Below are positions 34,330-44,869 of a stretch of 64,000 nt of DNA, piece by piece. Positions within the stretch are counted from its first letter, which is position 1. Each line of letters begins with the position of its first letter. Where the stretch lies: positions 11,644,272 to 11,708,271 of the forward strand of contig NC_066844.1 of the NCBI RefSeq assembly GCF_001640805.2, given 5' to 3'. The DNA comes from Lates calcarifer (taxonomy: Eukaryota; Chordata; Actinopteri; Centropomidae). The notes beneath the pieces were generated by a model. The model saw only the letters and a list, made by a program, of their open reading frames with translations. It did no database searches and had not been told where the DNA came from. The position numbers and the translations under genes were made by a program.

Positions 34330-34529
34330 TATGCATGCCTTGATCCAGGAACCAGCCGTGAGGAGGTTTATCAGCAGAACCTTAGGGTGAATAGCAGGGC
34401 CATGGACCTGCTGGTGCGCCAGGTCCGCCTCAGGCATGCCGCAGAGCAGCAGGCAGCCTTTTAAAAGGGGAGACTTGAGAAGGCCCTAATGGACCTGGAG
34501 GTGGCCCAGGCCTCTGCCAGATACAAAAT
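34330..34529 (+). pseudogene. Exon of an unidentified Leu/Arg-rich protein, with premature stop
   Basis: After a consensus acceptor (TTCTATTTTCAG) a frame reads YACLDPGTSREEVYQQNLRV, NSRAMDLLVRQVRLRHAAEQ, QAAF, then TAA at 34462-34464, and resumes KGRLEKALMDLEVAQASARY up to a GTATGT donor. The amphipathic helix continues across the stop, so the stop looks like a recent disabling change or an assembly difference. In the next exon (35093) the frame continues to a natural end. I do not recognise the family. Codon pattern and splice sites suggest it was once a real coding exon, of the host or of a transposon. Confidence 0.5.
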
Positions 34530-35092
34530 GTATGTTTAGTGTTTTGATTTAGTTGTGCTTTTCATGTTGTAAAGGATATGATGCCATAGTATGATTGTGC
34601 AATAATAGCAAATGTGTTAAAATGATTTGTTTGTTTCTTGGCTGGGCCACAGCAAAGTGTGAGGTAGCCCTATAAACACAAAATTCTGTGACACATTGAG
34701 TGAGTAACTAAGTGAATCAGAAGTCACAACATTGGCTGGTTGCAGTTTCCCTACTGGCTGCTACTGCTTAAACACGAATAGAGAGGTCCTCAGTTATTTA
34801 AGTCATATATAGCTTCACAGTGTCTTGTGATATGCTACTTTATTGCAGTTGAAGAACAAATATTACTAATACTAGAACAGAAATTTGCAAATGAACATTT
34901 GATATCCAGGAAATCACATTGTAGTCACAACTGGCTTTCCCCTGTTACAATATGGACACAAGTTAGCATATTGAGATGGTAATATTAATAGTATCAATAC
35001 ATTGTTGTTCTTTATTGCATTAGTAATGAATTAGCATGAAAAAAGGCAATGTCCCAATTATTGTGCTTGTATTTTTGTCTAGATTTGTGCAG

Positions 35093-35170
35093 AAATGAAA
35101 GACGCATGCACCCAGATAGAGGAGTGACCCTGCTGTTCACCCCAAGGCTGCTTTAAAAAATAAAGAGTTT
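35093..35170 (+). pseudogene. Terminal exon of the same unidentified gene, with poly(A) signal
   Basis: The acceptor is GATTTGTGCAG. Joined in phase to 34529, it reads INERRMHPDRGVTLLFTPRL, L and a stop at 35154-35156. AATAAA follows at 35159-35164, so the exon ends as a polyadenylated transcript would. The nearer TCTAG acceptor (35082) would give an early stop instead. Support comes only from splice phase and the poly(A) signal. Confidence 0.42.
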
Positions 35171-35238
35171 GTTTGCATTTGATAATTCATTTGTTGTGGT
35201 TATTGATTGTCTGACAGCCATTCACTTTGATGGTATAT

Positions 35239-35515
35239 ATATACAGTGCATTGAGAAACTATCCAAATCCCTTCTCTTTTTTAACATTTTGATATGTTGC
35301 AGCTGAAATTTAAAAATCCTTAATCAATCTACAATCAATACCCTATAATGACAAATATATAATAATAAGTTTTATAAAGTTTTTGAAAATTCATCAATCT
35401 TAGTACACTTAGTACTCCATAATGGCAAAGCCAAATACAATTTCACATTTATTAAACAGTAATAAGTCACATTTATGTAAGTATTCAGAACCTTTCCTGT
35501 AACACTTGCCATTTC
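35239..35515 (+). mobile_element. Tc1-like element, left end fragment
   Basis: TATACAGTGCATTGAGAAAC and AATCCCTTCTCTTTTTTAAC, then CAATACCCTATAATGACAAA and CACATTTATGTAAGTATTCAGAACC, are the diverged left end of a very common teleost Tc1-like transposon whose tip reads CAGTGCATTCGGAAAGTATT. It begins after a TA-rich (TATATATA) site. The transposase part is missing; another repeat takes over at about 35520. Confidence 0.72.
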
Positions 35516-35524
35516 ACACAGCTG

Positions 35525-36345
35525 ACTCCCATATTCATTATGACTGTATACTTTCTCCAATCTGCCCCAAATTTCAGAGGTTTGATATTGGCCCCAGCCT
35601 GAACACACCCACATGTCAATATTCATATCACCTACTGGCAACAGAACATGACTTATTTTATACTTTGATCTTCTGTTACTAGCAGGTTGACCCCATCCAC
35701 TTCAAATTTGGTCATGAAAGCCTTAACACCTTCATGATGCCTCAATGTGAATATTGTGAGGTTTCCTTGAAGGGCATTTCTGTAGTGGCGCGGTGGCTTC
35801 AATGCTTCTCTGTGGAGTGGTAACTCAGATATACAATGTCCAATCTGGCCCAAACTTGACATGTTTGATCAAAGTCCCACCCTGAGGACAGGGGTCGTGC
35901 TCAAGGCATGGCAAAATGGCTCTATAGCACCCCCCAGAATTTTTCAAAAACCCCTTACCATTGGGCTTATTCTGTCCTAGGTGGTCGAAATTTGGTATAC
36001 ATAATAACATGTTGAGATCAGTTGATGTGACATCACAGCCTCAAATCTACAGGAAGTCAGCCATTTTGATTTTAATATGCAAATTTTGCAATTTTTTCAA
36101 CATTTACACATGTTGTATTAGAACTAAGTTAAAAGTTATCAAAAGATTGTTTTGACGTCATTGGGTGCTTTATTGTGATGACTGAGTGTTCATGGGACGC
36201 CCGTGTTGTGGTACCATGGCAAGTTTCAATGCTTCACCATGAAACAGGAAGTTGTTGTAACTCTCATATGCACTGTCCAATCTGCCCCAAACTTCACATG
36301 TATGATGAGATGTTTTGGTCCTGCCAATATGTAGCTTGAAAACAA
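35525..36345 (+). repeat. Dispersed teleost repeat, copy 2
   Basis: Contains CCAATCTGCCCCAAATTTCA, TGATATTGGCCCCAGCCTGA, ACCTACTGGCAACAGAACATGAC, ACTTCAAATTTGGTCATGAAAG and CAGGAAGTCAGCCATTTTGA in the order of copy 1. The head (GGGCCC) is missing. Confidence 0.72.
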
Positions 36346-36825
36346 GTGAAAAGAAATGCATTGTTATTCATAACTTTCCTTAAGCAAGCCAATTACATTT
36401 CGAGTAGTAGTTCTGTTTAATTTATCTTCTGTTAGGATTACTGCTTTTAAGCATAATATGGTATTGTAGCGTGCTGGGGAGGGGCTAAGAGGGCATAGTT
36501 CCCAGCATGCTTTGCAAGTTAGTGTTCTGACAAATAATTACTCTAAAAAGGTTAAGAAATTTGTTAAAATTTTAAGTTATGCTTTGTACTGTTTTAGTTA
36601 TATTTAGATTCCCTTTATGTTTGATAGCATGGTTATTATTCTTTGTTTGTTGCACCCTGACTGAAAGGCATTGTACAATTAATCATTCTTGGGCTGTTTC
36701 GCCAATCAAATGTGATTGATAAAAGTAGGCTGCTTTCTGTTCAAAATCTAAGTTTAGCTGCTCAAACAGTTGCTTGAACCCAAGCTTGTCACAGTTTTTA
36801 TCACTGTTTATTCTAGAATACTGCA

Positions 36826-37160
36826 ATAACAATGGATGCTAAATTTAAGCAAATTTTCCTTCTTAAATATTTTCTTTATATCTAGGCAAATGTACTTGTT
36901 TCAAGTGTAGTTTTCCTGATTTTAAGATATATTGCCTATGTATGTCCTTGTTTCAAGACGATGGTACTAGCATTTGCTGAATTTAAGCACATTTTCCTAC
37001 ATATTGAGGAAATAATTCTTAAATACTTTCTTTGTACCAAGACAAATGTTCTTGTTTTTAGTCTGGCCACACTGGTTTTAAGATATCAGTGCATTCTTTG
37101 AAGCTAGATATTTTTCTTAGCAAGTCAAATTGTTTAATTTTTTTTTTTGCAGTGTATCAG
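36826..37160. repeat. Internally duplicated AT-rich repeat, possible MITE
   Basis: TGCTAAATTTAAGCAAATTTTCC...CTTAAATATTTTCTTTATA recurs about 140 bp later as TGCTGAATTTAAGCACATTTTCC...CTTAAATACTTTCTTTGTA. The right side ends TTTTTTTGCAGTGTA, which resembles the tip of widespread fish MITEs. A left tip (ACTGCAA near 36826) is only a weak match and no target duplication was found. Confidence 0.45.
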
Positions 37161-37239
37161 GTTTCGGTCCACCTACTGACAGCAGGAAAAACACTGCATA
37201 GAAAAACAAAGTTGCCAGGAACCTATTGTTTTTGAAGAG

Positions 37240-37820
37240 ATTATTATTAGAGCAGGTGCATGTAACACCCCAAGACACTCAAAACGCCTCTCAAACCCAT
37301 GTCCTAAATCCAACAGGAAGTCAGCCATTTTGAATTTACTGTGCAATTTTGGTGCCTGAACACACCAACATGCAAATAATCAGCCATACTCATAGTTCCA
37401 CCTATTGGAAATAGCATGACGTGACATGACATGACATGTTTCATACTGTTTAAGTGGGTTGATCAGATTCACCTCAAAGGTGGTCAGACAAGGATTAAGA
37501 CTATATTTAGGTTTTGGTGTGAAGATTGTAAGTCTTCATTAAACACTCTTGCCATGGCAGCATGGTGAATCTCCAACCTTCACCATGAAACAGGAAGATG
37601 TTGTAACTCACATACACATTATCCAATCTGCCCTAAATTTCACTTGTTTGATATTAATCTTGGCCTGAACACACCTACATGCCAATATTCAGCCATACTC
37701 ACAGCGCCACCTACTGGCAACAGGAAATGACGTGTATTAAACATCGATATATCCCTCAAGAAGGCTGATAAAGATCCATTTCAAATGAGGTCAGAAATCA
37801 CCTATTAAAGTTACAAGGAG
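37240..37820 (+). repeat. Dispersed teleost repeat, copy 3
   Basis: CAGGAAGTCAGCCATTTTGA, TGCCTGAACACACCAACATG, CACAGCGCCACCTACTGGCA and CAACAGGAAATGACG appear in family order. An internal duplication is visible: the TGAACACACC...TATTGG/TACTGG segment occurs twice. Confidence 0.72.
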
Positions 37821-37849
37821 CCCCCAACCCTGTTCTAGGCGGGGCTGCA

Positions 37850-38280
37850 TCCTCAGTGCGTGCACCACACACCATTGAGTGAGTGGTAGAGCAAGGGAGG
37901 GCAAGCAGGAAAACCAGAACACAGATGGAAAAGGCTGTGGACAGGAAGAATCAAGAGAATAGGATAGCTGCTAGCAGTCCGCAGTTAGTGTTGATTTATA
38001 AATGTACAGTGAAATAGTCGCTATTTAAATAAATCTGTAGCATCTCAAGAGCAAAGTGGAGCTCCTGTGGGTTGCCTTCCAATTGCTGGTAAAATGAAAG
38101 GGGCTAACCCCGAAGTTTGTATCAAGAGTTGCATTAAGAGTCATAATCCGAGTCAACGGTAAACAGTTTATTTAATGTGACAGCACAAGTATACAGTAAT
38201 TAAATGTGGTCACATAATTACTTTGGGTTTGCTGTTAGTTGAGCAGCATTATAGCAGCAATTGTATAATTGTAAAATGAG
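37850..38280 (-). repeat. Inverted partner of the 23.46-24.11 kb repeat
   Basis: The reverse complement of this stretch lines up with 23470-24100 (see that entry for shared blocks), so two copies face each other about 14 kb apart. The left part here carries ATCCTCAGTGCGTGCA. Confidence 0.7.
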
Positions 38281-38933
38281 ATATACAACAACTAAAACCC
38301 AACACAAGGAAACAAAATTCTCAGTCAGTGCCACTTAATCTTAGTGAGAAAGATTATCACCAAGAACTCCAGGCAGACATGATGCCCTTCATTTTGAGCA
38401 AAATTATTAATTGTTCAGATAGCATCCACTGCCATCAGTAAAATAACAATCAAATTACGAACAGAATTTGTTTGGTCGCCGGTTTGCTCCTTTTTCATGC
38501 AAATTTTTAATTACTTAATTGTTTGCATTTTCTGGATGCAAAACACAGTCAGTGCATAATAAGTTGATCCTGAGTCTTACTTATTTCACTCCCATCTACT
38601 TCTGTCAGTTTTTGCCAATGTTTGCCCTAGAAGCGAATAAGTGATTTGTCAGATTTTTGCTAAGCTGTCCAAAGTAGCCCCACTGCCTGAACTTTTGACC
38701 ATCTGGCACTGGATTTATCAAGTGAGTATAGATTTGTATTTAATCAAGCCATGGGGCATTGAGGAAACCAAACTCCAATCTTTCCAACCAAATCAGGAGT
38801 ACCTCAGTGAGTGTCCACTAAAATAACATGTGACTAGAACAATGGGAAGGCACCCCTGGCGGATACAGAGAGGAGTAACAGTGCAGCAGAACTAGGACAG
38901 ACACTCGTTGGGAAAACAATCAAGTAAGTTTTT

Positions 38934-39165
38934 AATGAAACAAAACAAAACAAAACAAAAAGCACACACACTTGAACAGATTGGCAGACCAAACATCCAG
39001 GCATCCAGCTTGCATTTCTTTATTCATTTTGTATTTTTGGGCAGGATTAGGGTTAGCATCTCACACACACTTGAACACAGTAGATTGGCAGACCAAACAT
39101 CCAGGCATCCAGCTTGCATTTCTTTATTCATTTTGTATTTTTGGGCAGGATTAGGGTTAGGGTTA
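38934..39165. repeat. (CAAAA)n run followed by a ~95-bp tandem duplication
   Basis: After (CAAAA)n (38936-38960) the unit CACACACTTGAACA...GGGCAGGATTAGGGTTAG occurs at about 38963-39056 and again at about 39062-39158. Copies are nearly identical, apart from a short CAGTA insertion. Both copies end with one or two TTAGGGT words. Confidence 0.88.
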
Positions 39166-39169
39166 TGAG

Positions 39170-42100
39170 TCAGTAATATACAACCTGTGATTGGTGTGTG
39201 AAATGTCTTATATGCTTTCAGCTGATCTAATCACCTGAATCAGGGCAGGAAATGTGTGTAGAAAACACACAGAGAATAGCATTGTCACCAGAGCTCATGC
39301 ACTAAATCACATAAGCAGCGCTTTGTTCTCTCAATTAAAACAAATGTTAATGTTAAAAATTATTTGTGTTTCTGCTCTCTGTTGGAATGCCCTCTCCTGT
39401 GCATGTTTTTGTCTTACTGTTTATTTAGTTGTACTTGCATCAGTGAGGGGGCTGTGCAGCAGATCTATGTGGTGAAATACTGAGCTCAAGATTGAATATT
39501 TCATATAAAGCTTGCACTGTACAATACCTGAGACAATACTGAATCCCAATATTATACCAATACTCTGACTTGTACTAAAACTTCCTTTCCTTTTTTCAAT
39601 CAACTTCCACTGCACAGTTTGAATGTGAAATTACATACTGTCTGTTTTAGTCACGAGCTGTCTGCCTCATTTTTTACTCAGTTTGAAGGTCATCACAGAT
39701 CACTAACCTATACCAAGCTGCAAGATTGCTTGTCCACATTTGACCACACTAAAGTTGCCTTATAACACTTTGCATGTTTGTGGCCCTGAATGGCAACAAG
39801 ACATAACCATTTAAAAATATGTATAATCTCAGTTGCATTAACCATGTTCATGTTTACCAACCTGGTCTGTCTGGGTGAACCAGAGCATACTAAGCTGACA
39901 ATTGCACTACCATGGATATCAGGACAGAAACACATTTGGACAGAAGAGTTCAAAAATTTTTCCTTTTATCCCCTTAAATCTTCTCTCACTCCACAGCAGC
40001 AGTTTTTAGCCCACCCTCAAGTATAGCTGTTGAGAAAAACTGACAACAACACTTGCTTTCAGATGCAAAGCTACTTTGTTTCATGTGCCTACCTCAACCT
40101 TCTCTGTGATCACTCTTGTGATGTCAATATAACCATCATATGATATTAACCAGATTTTCTCTTTATTTGTGAGGTGGTTTTGCAATATTTATATGGTGAT
40201 TTGATTGACATCACAAGAAAGCAACAGTCATATGTACTATACAAGTGGGTGGGCCTCTTACACCCAGTTTTGTTCTAGTGCAACCTGTTTGAAATAAATG
40301 GATAAATTAATAAAACGTAGGCCAATGAATCAAATCAATTAGAGGCTCAGTTAGTGTACTCATTCAGTGGGCAACAATAGGTCTCATTAAGTCAAACTTG
40401 CACAGGAAAACTAATGATGATTAAGCTAGCTAACAGTCAAGTAATTCCTCATGGAGAAACAGAACTTTTAGCTTATTTTTCTTATGAAACCACACCACAA
40501 AGACGAAGAAGAGAAGCATTCTTAGAGGTGTTCTCACTCTCCAAATTGACACACCAGCCTGCACAACGAAACAAGCCTCTTCCCAGCCCTGCCAACAGCA
40601 CTATTGAGCCCAGCTCATCTGCTTCCCAAATCCCCAGGCCTGTTGGTTCTGAGGCAGGATGGGTTCAGGTGATAAATAGCTCAATAAGTGACTTCTTGGT
40701 AGTAAATGAGCCAGCCTGTCAGCCCAAACTTCAAGTCATTCCTTGCAATACAATGTTGGACTACAATGGTGGCTTGCCTGTTAGGTTGCAGTTAGAGGGG
40801 TGTAGAATGTAGAATAGCAAGTACAATATGTCCCTCTGAAACAGAAGAAACATAATGAATTTAATTACCCTAGCCAATCTATTAAAAGTAACTACATTTA
40901 TTTAGTAGTGAAGTACTAGTTCTTTACCTGAATATTTCCTTTGTAATGCTACTTTATATTTATAGTCCACTGAACACTTGCAGATTGACGCTTTAGATAA
41001 ACATGTATCAACTGATAAATGATTATGCATTACTATAGATTAAATGATCCGCAAGTACACAAGGTAGTTACAATTATAAACCTGGAATGAATATTTAATG
41101 ATTAGGTTACTGTAGGTGTTAATTTGCCTGTAATAGTTGTAAGAGCCCAGCTGAAAAGGCTGTAAAATGACTTTTCACATTTAGCCTGTTTAGTGTGGAC
41201 ATGGTCCTTCTGTTGCTGAGTCCATTTTTCAGGGTGGTAAACTTCTACTTGAGACCATTCAAATTCTTAAATTGTGACCTGTGACTCCCTGTGGGTGAAG
41301 TAGTCACCACTAAAAAGATGCTCAGTTGGGTGGATCAGCTGAATCTAAAATGTTTGAATCAAAGGGGAAGAAGTTTTATTCTTCTTTGTGTGATTTAGGC
41401 TGAACAAACTGTGGCCTTGTACAGCTCCACCTGTGCAGCTCATTCTGTGTGCAGTGGAGGAGAGCCACATGCATAGAGTGAACACAACATATGTCCACAG
41501 AACGGTACACTCACATTTCACTTCATCAGTTGCAGAGCAGGCTCAAAACATAAACACAATCAATCACAGCACAGTCCCATGCAAAACAGTCAGTGAGTGA
41601 TGAATGATGGAGAGGGCTGTTAGCAGGGAGCTGAGCCACATTATAGATTATTTTGAACAACATGAACACCTTGCAGCAGTGGAAAGCTTCAGCTGTGTTG
41701 ATTATTGTTTGTGTGATTGATTTTCATTTCAAAATGTCCTTCATGTTTATGTTATGCTGCAGCTCAGTGGCTCAGTAAATTCTCAATAGATAGATCTCAA
41801 CACAAATCCTCTAATCCTGCTCAGATCACACACACAAACACACACAAAAATCAAACACACAAAATATATTTCATCACTATTCTCCAGTGTACTAACATCA
41901 GTCCTGGCAGCATGACTCATAGATAAGAGACTAAATACTTGTCTTTTACAGTTTTCATCTCAAATATGCTTTGAAAAGATTTGAGAGACTATATATAGTT
42001 TTTAGTTTTCTTTTGACATCTAACAATCCAAAGTAACACTGAAAAAATAACCCCATACATTTTCCATATTTACTTACTAATATCTGCAGAGTGTTACAGA

Positions 42101-42390
42101 GGGGGAAATTAAAGTCAATTAAACTCACCTTTTTAGTTGCAACAGACTCTACAAACATATTCAGGCTGGCATAAATCTTAATTTCATACTTTCCCATACA
42201 TCTTAATTAGGCAAAATTAAACTAGAAGACATCTCTCCCTTTTGCCTCATCAGCTGTTGAATCTTTCTCTTTCTGTCTTGTTAGTAAGTGTGACCCCATC
42301 CATGGTGGTCTTCCTCCAAGCTGGCACTTTGGTAGACTTGTAGCAGACATGTCTTCCAATCTAAATGACCAAATAGTTTGCTAGTAGTTT
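39170..42390. other. No gene recognised (3.2 kb)
   Basis: AT-rich intergenic DNA with a short CA/ACAC run near 41825-41865. A 132-codon open frame at 40414-40812 shows no domain, signal or family resemblance and has only weak context, so I do not call it a gene. Confidence 0.4.
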
Positions 42391-42399
42391 ATCCTTTTA

Positions 42400-42797
42400 A
42401 TACAGCTCATAGTAGCAATTCCTGAGTTAGCACCCCTATACTGTTGCAAAATAGATAACTAACCCATTTCTTATGTAATAATGCCATGGTATATAGTTAA
42501 GTTTAAGGCGCCAAATGTTTTCTATTGGTGAAAGGTCTGGACTGCAGGCAGGCCAGTTCAGCACCTGTGAACCTTCTCCTGTGAAGCTATGCTGTTGTGA
42601 TGGATGCAGTATGTGTTTCAATTCAAAATGAGCTAATATTTTCCATGAAATGGCAAAATGTCTCAGTTTCAACATCTCATATGTTGTTTATGTTCTATAG
42701 CAAATAAAATATGGGTTTATGAGATTTGCAAATCATTGCATTCTGTTTTTATTTACATTTTACACAGTGTCCCAACTTTTTTGGAATTGGGGTTGTA
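42400..42797 (-). mobile_element. Tc1/mariner-type element, right end with transposase remnant
   Basis: The plus strand ends with ACAGTGTCCCAACTTTTTTG and GAATTGGGGTTGTA, the known tip (TACAACCCCAATTCC on the other strand) of a common fish Tc1/mariner element. It is preceded by TGGGTTTATGAGATTTGCAA and ATCATTGCATTCTG. On the minus strand 42675-42436 reads VLNWPACSPDLSPIENIWRL, the catalytic SPDLSPIEN region of its transposase. The rest of the gene and the other tip are missing, so this is an internally deleted, dead copy. Confidence 0.85.
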
Positions 42798-43287
42798 CAT
42801 AGCCACTGGACATAGCCTGTAGATATTTTGTTTGCCTATCAATGTGAATATTTTGAGTTGTCAAATACCAGTGTAACTATATCATTACTATTGGAGCTGA
42901 ATAAGCCTTTTTTACAAAACACTTTTTAAATGCACATGGGTAAATAGAAAATCCCATCTAGCTTCTTCACTTCTTCACCAGGGTCCTGGTATTGTGTATA
43001 CTGGCTTACTGTCATACTGTCATGGCCTACAGTTGAACAGAGCAAAACCATGATTAATGTTATTAATAACATCTGTACTTTTTCCCACAAAATAGGTCTC
43101 TGGGACTTTTTCTGGGATAAGCACAGGCTTTGTCACAACCAGTAGTCCTCATGGGGGCCAAAGCCCCGACATAATCAGGCAATATTATCATGTCTGGTTA
43201 TGGTTAGGGTGTGACATTTTGGGCATGAATTGGTTATGGTTGATGTAACTAAGGTTAATATGAATCTAAATAAACAAAAGGTTAAAC

Positions 43288-44304
43288 CCATGGATGTATT
43301 ATGAGAACTGGATGCAGTGTCGCTACTCAGCCTTGCAGCCAGTTTTTTCCAGTGGCCACTCGCGGTACTGCAATGTAAATTCCCCTGTGGCCCAAAATTT
43401 TCTCCTTAGGCCACTATTGCTGTACCTCAACCTGAAGTTCCTGGGTATGCTGATCATCTTCTCCTCCGGCGCCCACAGTTGCCAGTGGAGGACAGTTACA
43501 TATATCGAGTAAAAAACTATATTTGAGATCCTTAAGCCCACTATCAGCGGGCAGTGAAGCTGCTGTAACTAACTACAGTATACATATATGTTACAGGAGC
43601 ATACTCGTTAGCTTGGCTATTACAAATTACATGTGGCTCATGTCCAGTTTGTCACAAATTAAAGAGCTTTACCTTCAGATATTAAATACAATTATCTATT
43701 TAATAGCTTCTTAAAATAAATATATGAATAATATGTAATCTAATTTATTTATCCTGAATGTAACTGTGGAGAACATAATAATAACAAGGGAAATTAACTA
43801 TTGACTAGCACTGCACATATGAAGATGCCTTTTAATATAAAAAGTTTAAAAAATATTTGTAAAATCTTAGTAATAACTTTACCTGCCAAGTTGTAGTTAT
43901 ATGTCACATACAGAATCAATCTCTCATTTAAAAAAAAATTAATGCTCCATACAAATTAACACGGTATTAACAATTTTTTTCTTATTTTATGGATTATCTT
44001 CATTGTTGGTTGCTGTTGTCATATGCACAAATACATCCATGGTTTAAAGCCTAGTGGCTAGTCCCGTGTAAGTTTTATTACACTTCCATGAACTCCGTTA
44101 GTATTGCTCTCACAAACGAGCTGCGCCAGGGCCAGGATGCTGTTCGCTCGTTCTCATAAGCTAGAGACATGATGGGCCACATTACGTGGAAGTAAACCCA
44201 GGAGCCAGAAACTTTTTTGGCATATGTGCCAGGTGAGCAACTGTGATAGGGCTGAATGGCTGCCATTTTTGATCCTGTATCCAATTCTCATAATACATCC
44301 AGAA
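43288..44304. mobile_element. Candidate foldback/MITE-like element with ~27-bp inverted ends
   Basis: CATGGATGTATTATGAGAAC followed by TGGATGC (43290-43316) is matched, inverted, by GTATCCAATTCTCATAATACATCCAG (two parts within 44279-44304). The arms pair over about 26 positions with three differences. The enclosed 1 kb has no transposase. Open frames in the arms (43323-43541 and 44284-44078) show no known domain. No target duplication could be seen, so a rearranged pair of single copies is also possible. Confidence 0.5.
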
Positions 44305-44571
44305 TTGTAATGCAGACAAAATAATAGTAAAGCCAGCAGAGTATTTTATCTGTGTGAAATGCTCCTTTAGAAGTGCAGTGCTAATGTAACTATGTTATAT
44401 ATCTTGCATTTTTTTTCCTTGTACAAACTAAGTTTATAAGCTGTATGCAGTACGCTTGGCTAAGCTGGCCTTGTTAGTAAGATGAGGTGAATGATGCTGC
44501 TGTTTTTTAAACCGCAGCTCAAATTAAGGGGTTTTTGAGAATAAGGATTGCTTTGCATGTTCTGGTACTCC

Positions 44572-44860
44572 TCAGGTATGCTGGAGGTGCTGCTGGCTGC
44601 CATCCTGCAGGACCTCAGGTGTGAAGGACATGATCACTGGATCAGGAGCGGTGGTTTCAGGTGCTGTCTCCTTTAAGTCACTACGTTGTCCAGGCACTCC
44701 AGGGGTTGGCGTGAGATGGTATCTGTTTCTACACAGTGTGCCCTTGGATGTCTTGATGATGTAGGACCTGGGTGTGTCAGCTCTTGACAGTACTGTGCCT
44801 CTTTCATACACATCTTTGACCTCCGGGTTGCAGATGTTGTCCACTGCCCATCCTTACTAT
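44572..44860 (-). pseudogene. Ty3/gypsy retrotransposon, integrase C-terminal tail
   Basis: The minus-strand segment reads DVYERGTVLSRADTPRSYII, KTSKGTLCRNRYHLTPTP. This matches the SH3-like C-terminal part of Ty3/gypsy integrases (pattern W-x-x-A-x-V...TPRSY-x-V...G...RRNR-x-HL). The frame continues about 45 residues to a stop. Upstream (44865-45237, minus) there are coding-like frames but no clear catalytic core or reverse transcriptase. It is a short decayed remnant without LTRs in view. Confidence 0.7.
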
Positions 44861-44869
44861 ATACATTCA

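Noticed and set aside
39040..39170. Interstitial telomere repeat (TTAGGG)
   Set aside because: Only one to three units, within a 95-bp tandem duplication; not a telomeric tract.
40414..40812. 132-codon plus-strand open frame
   Set aside because: No domain, start context or splice evidence. A frame this long can occur by chance in a 64-kb window.
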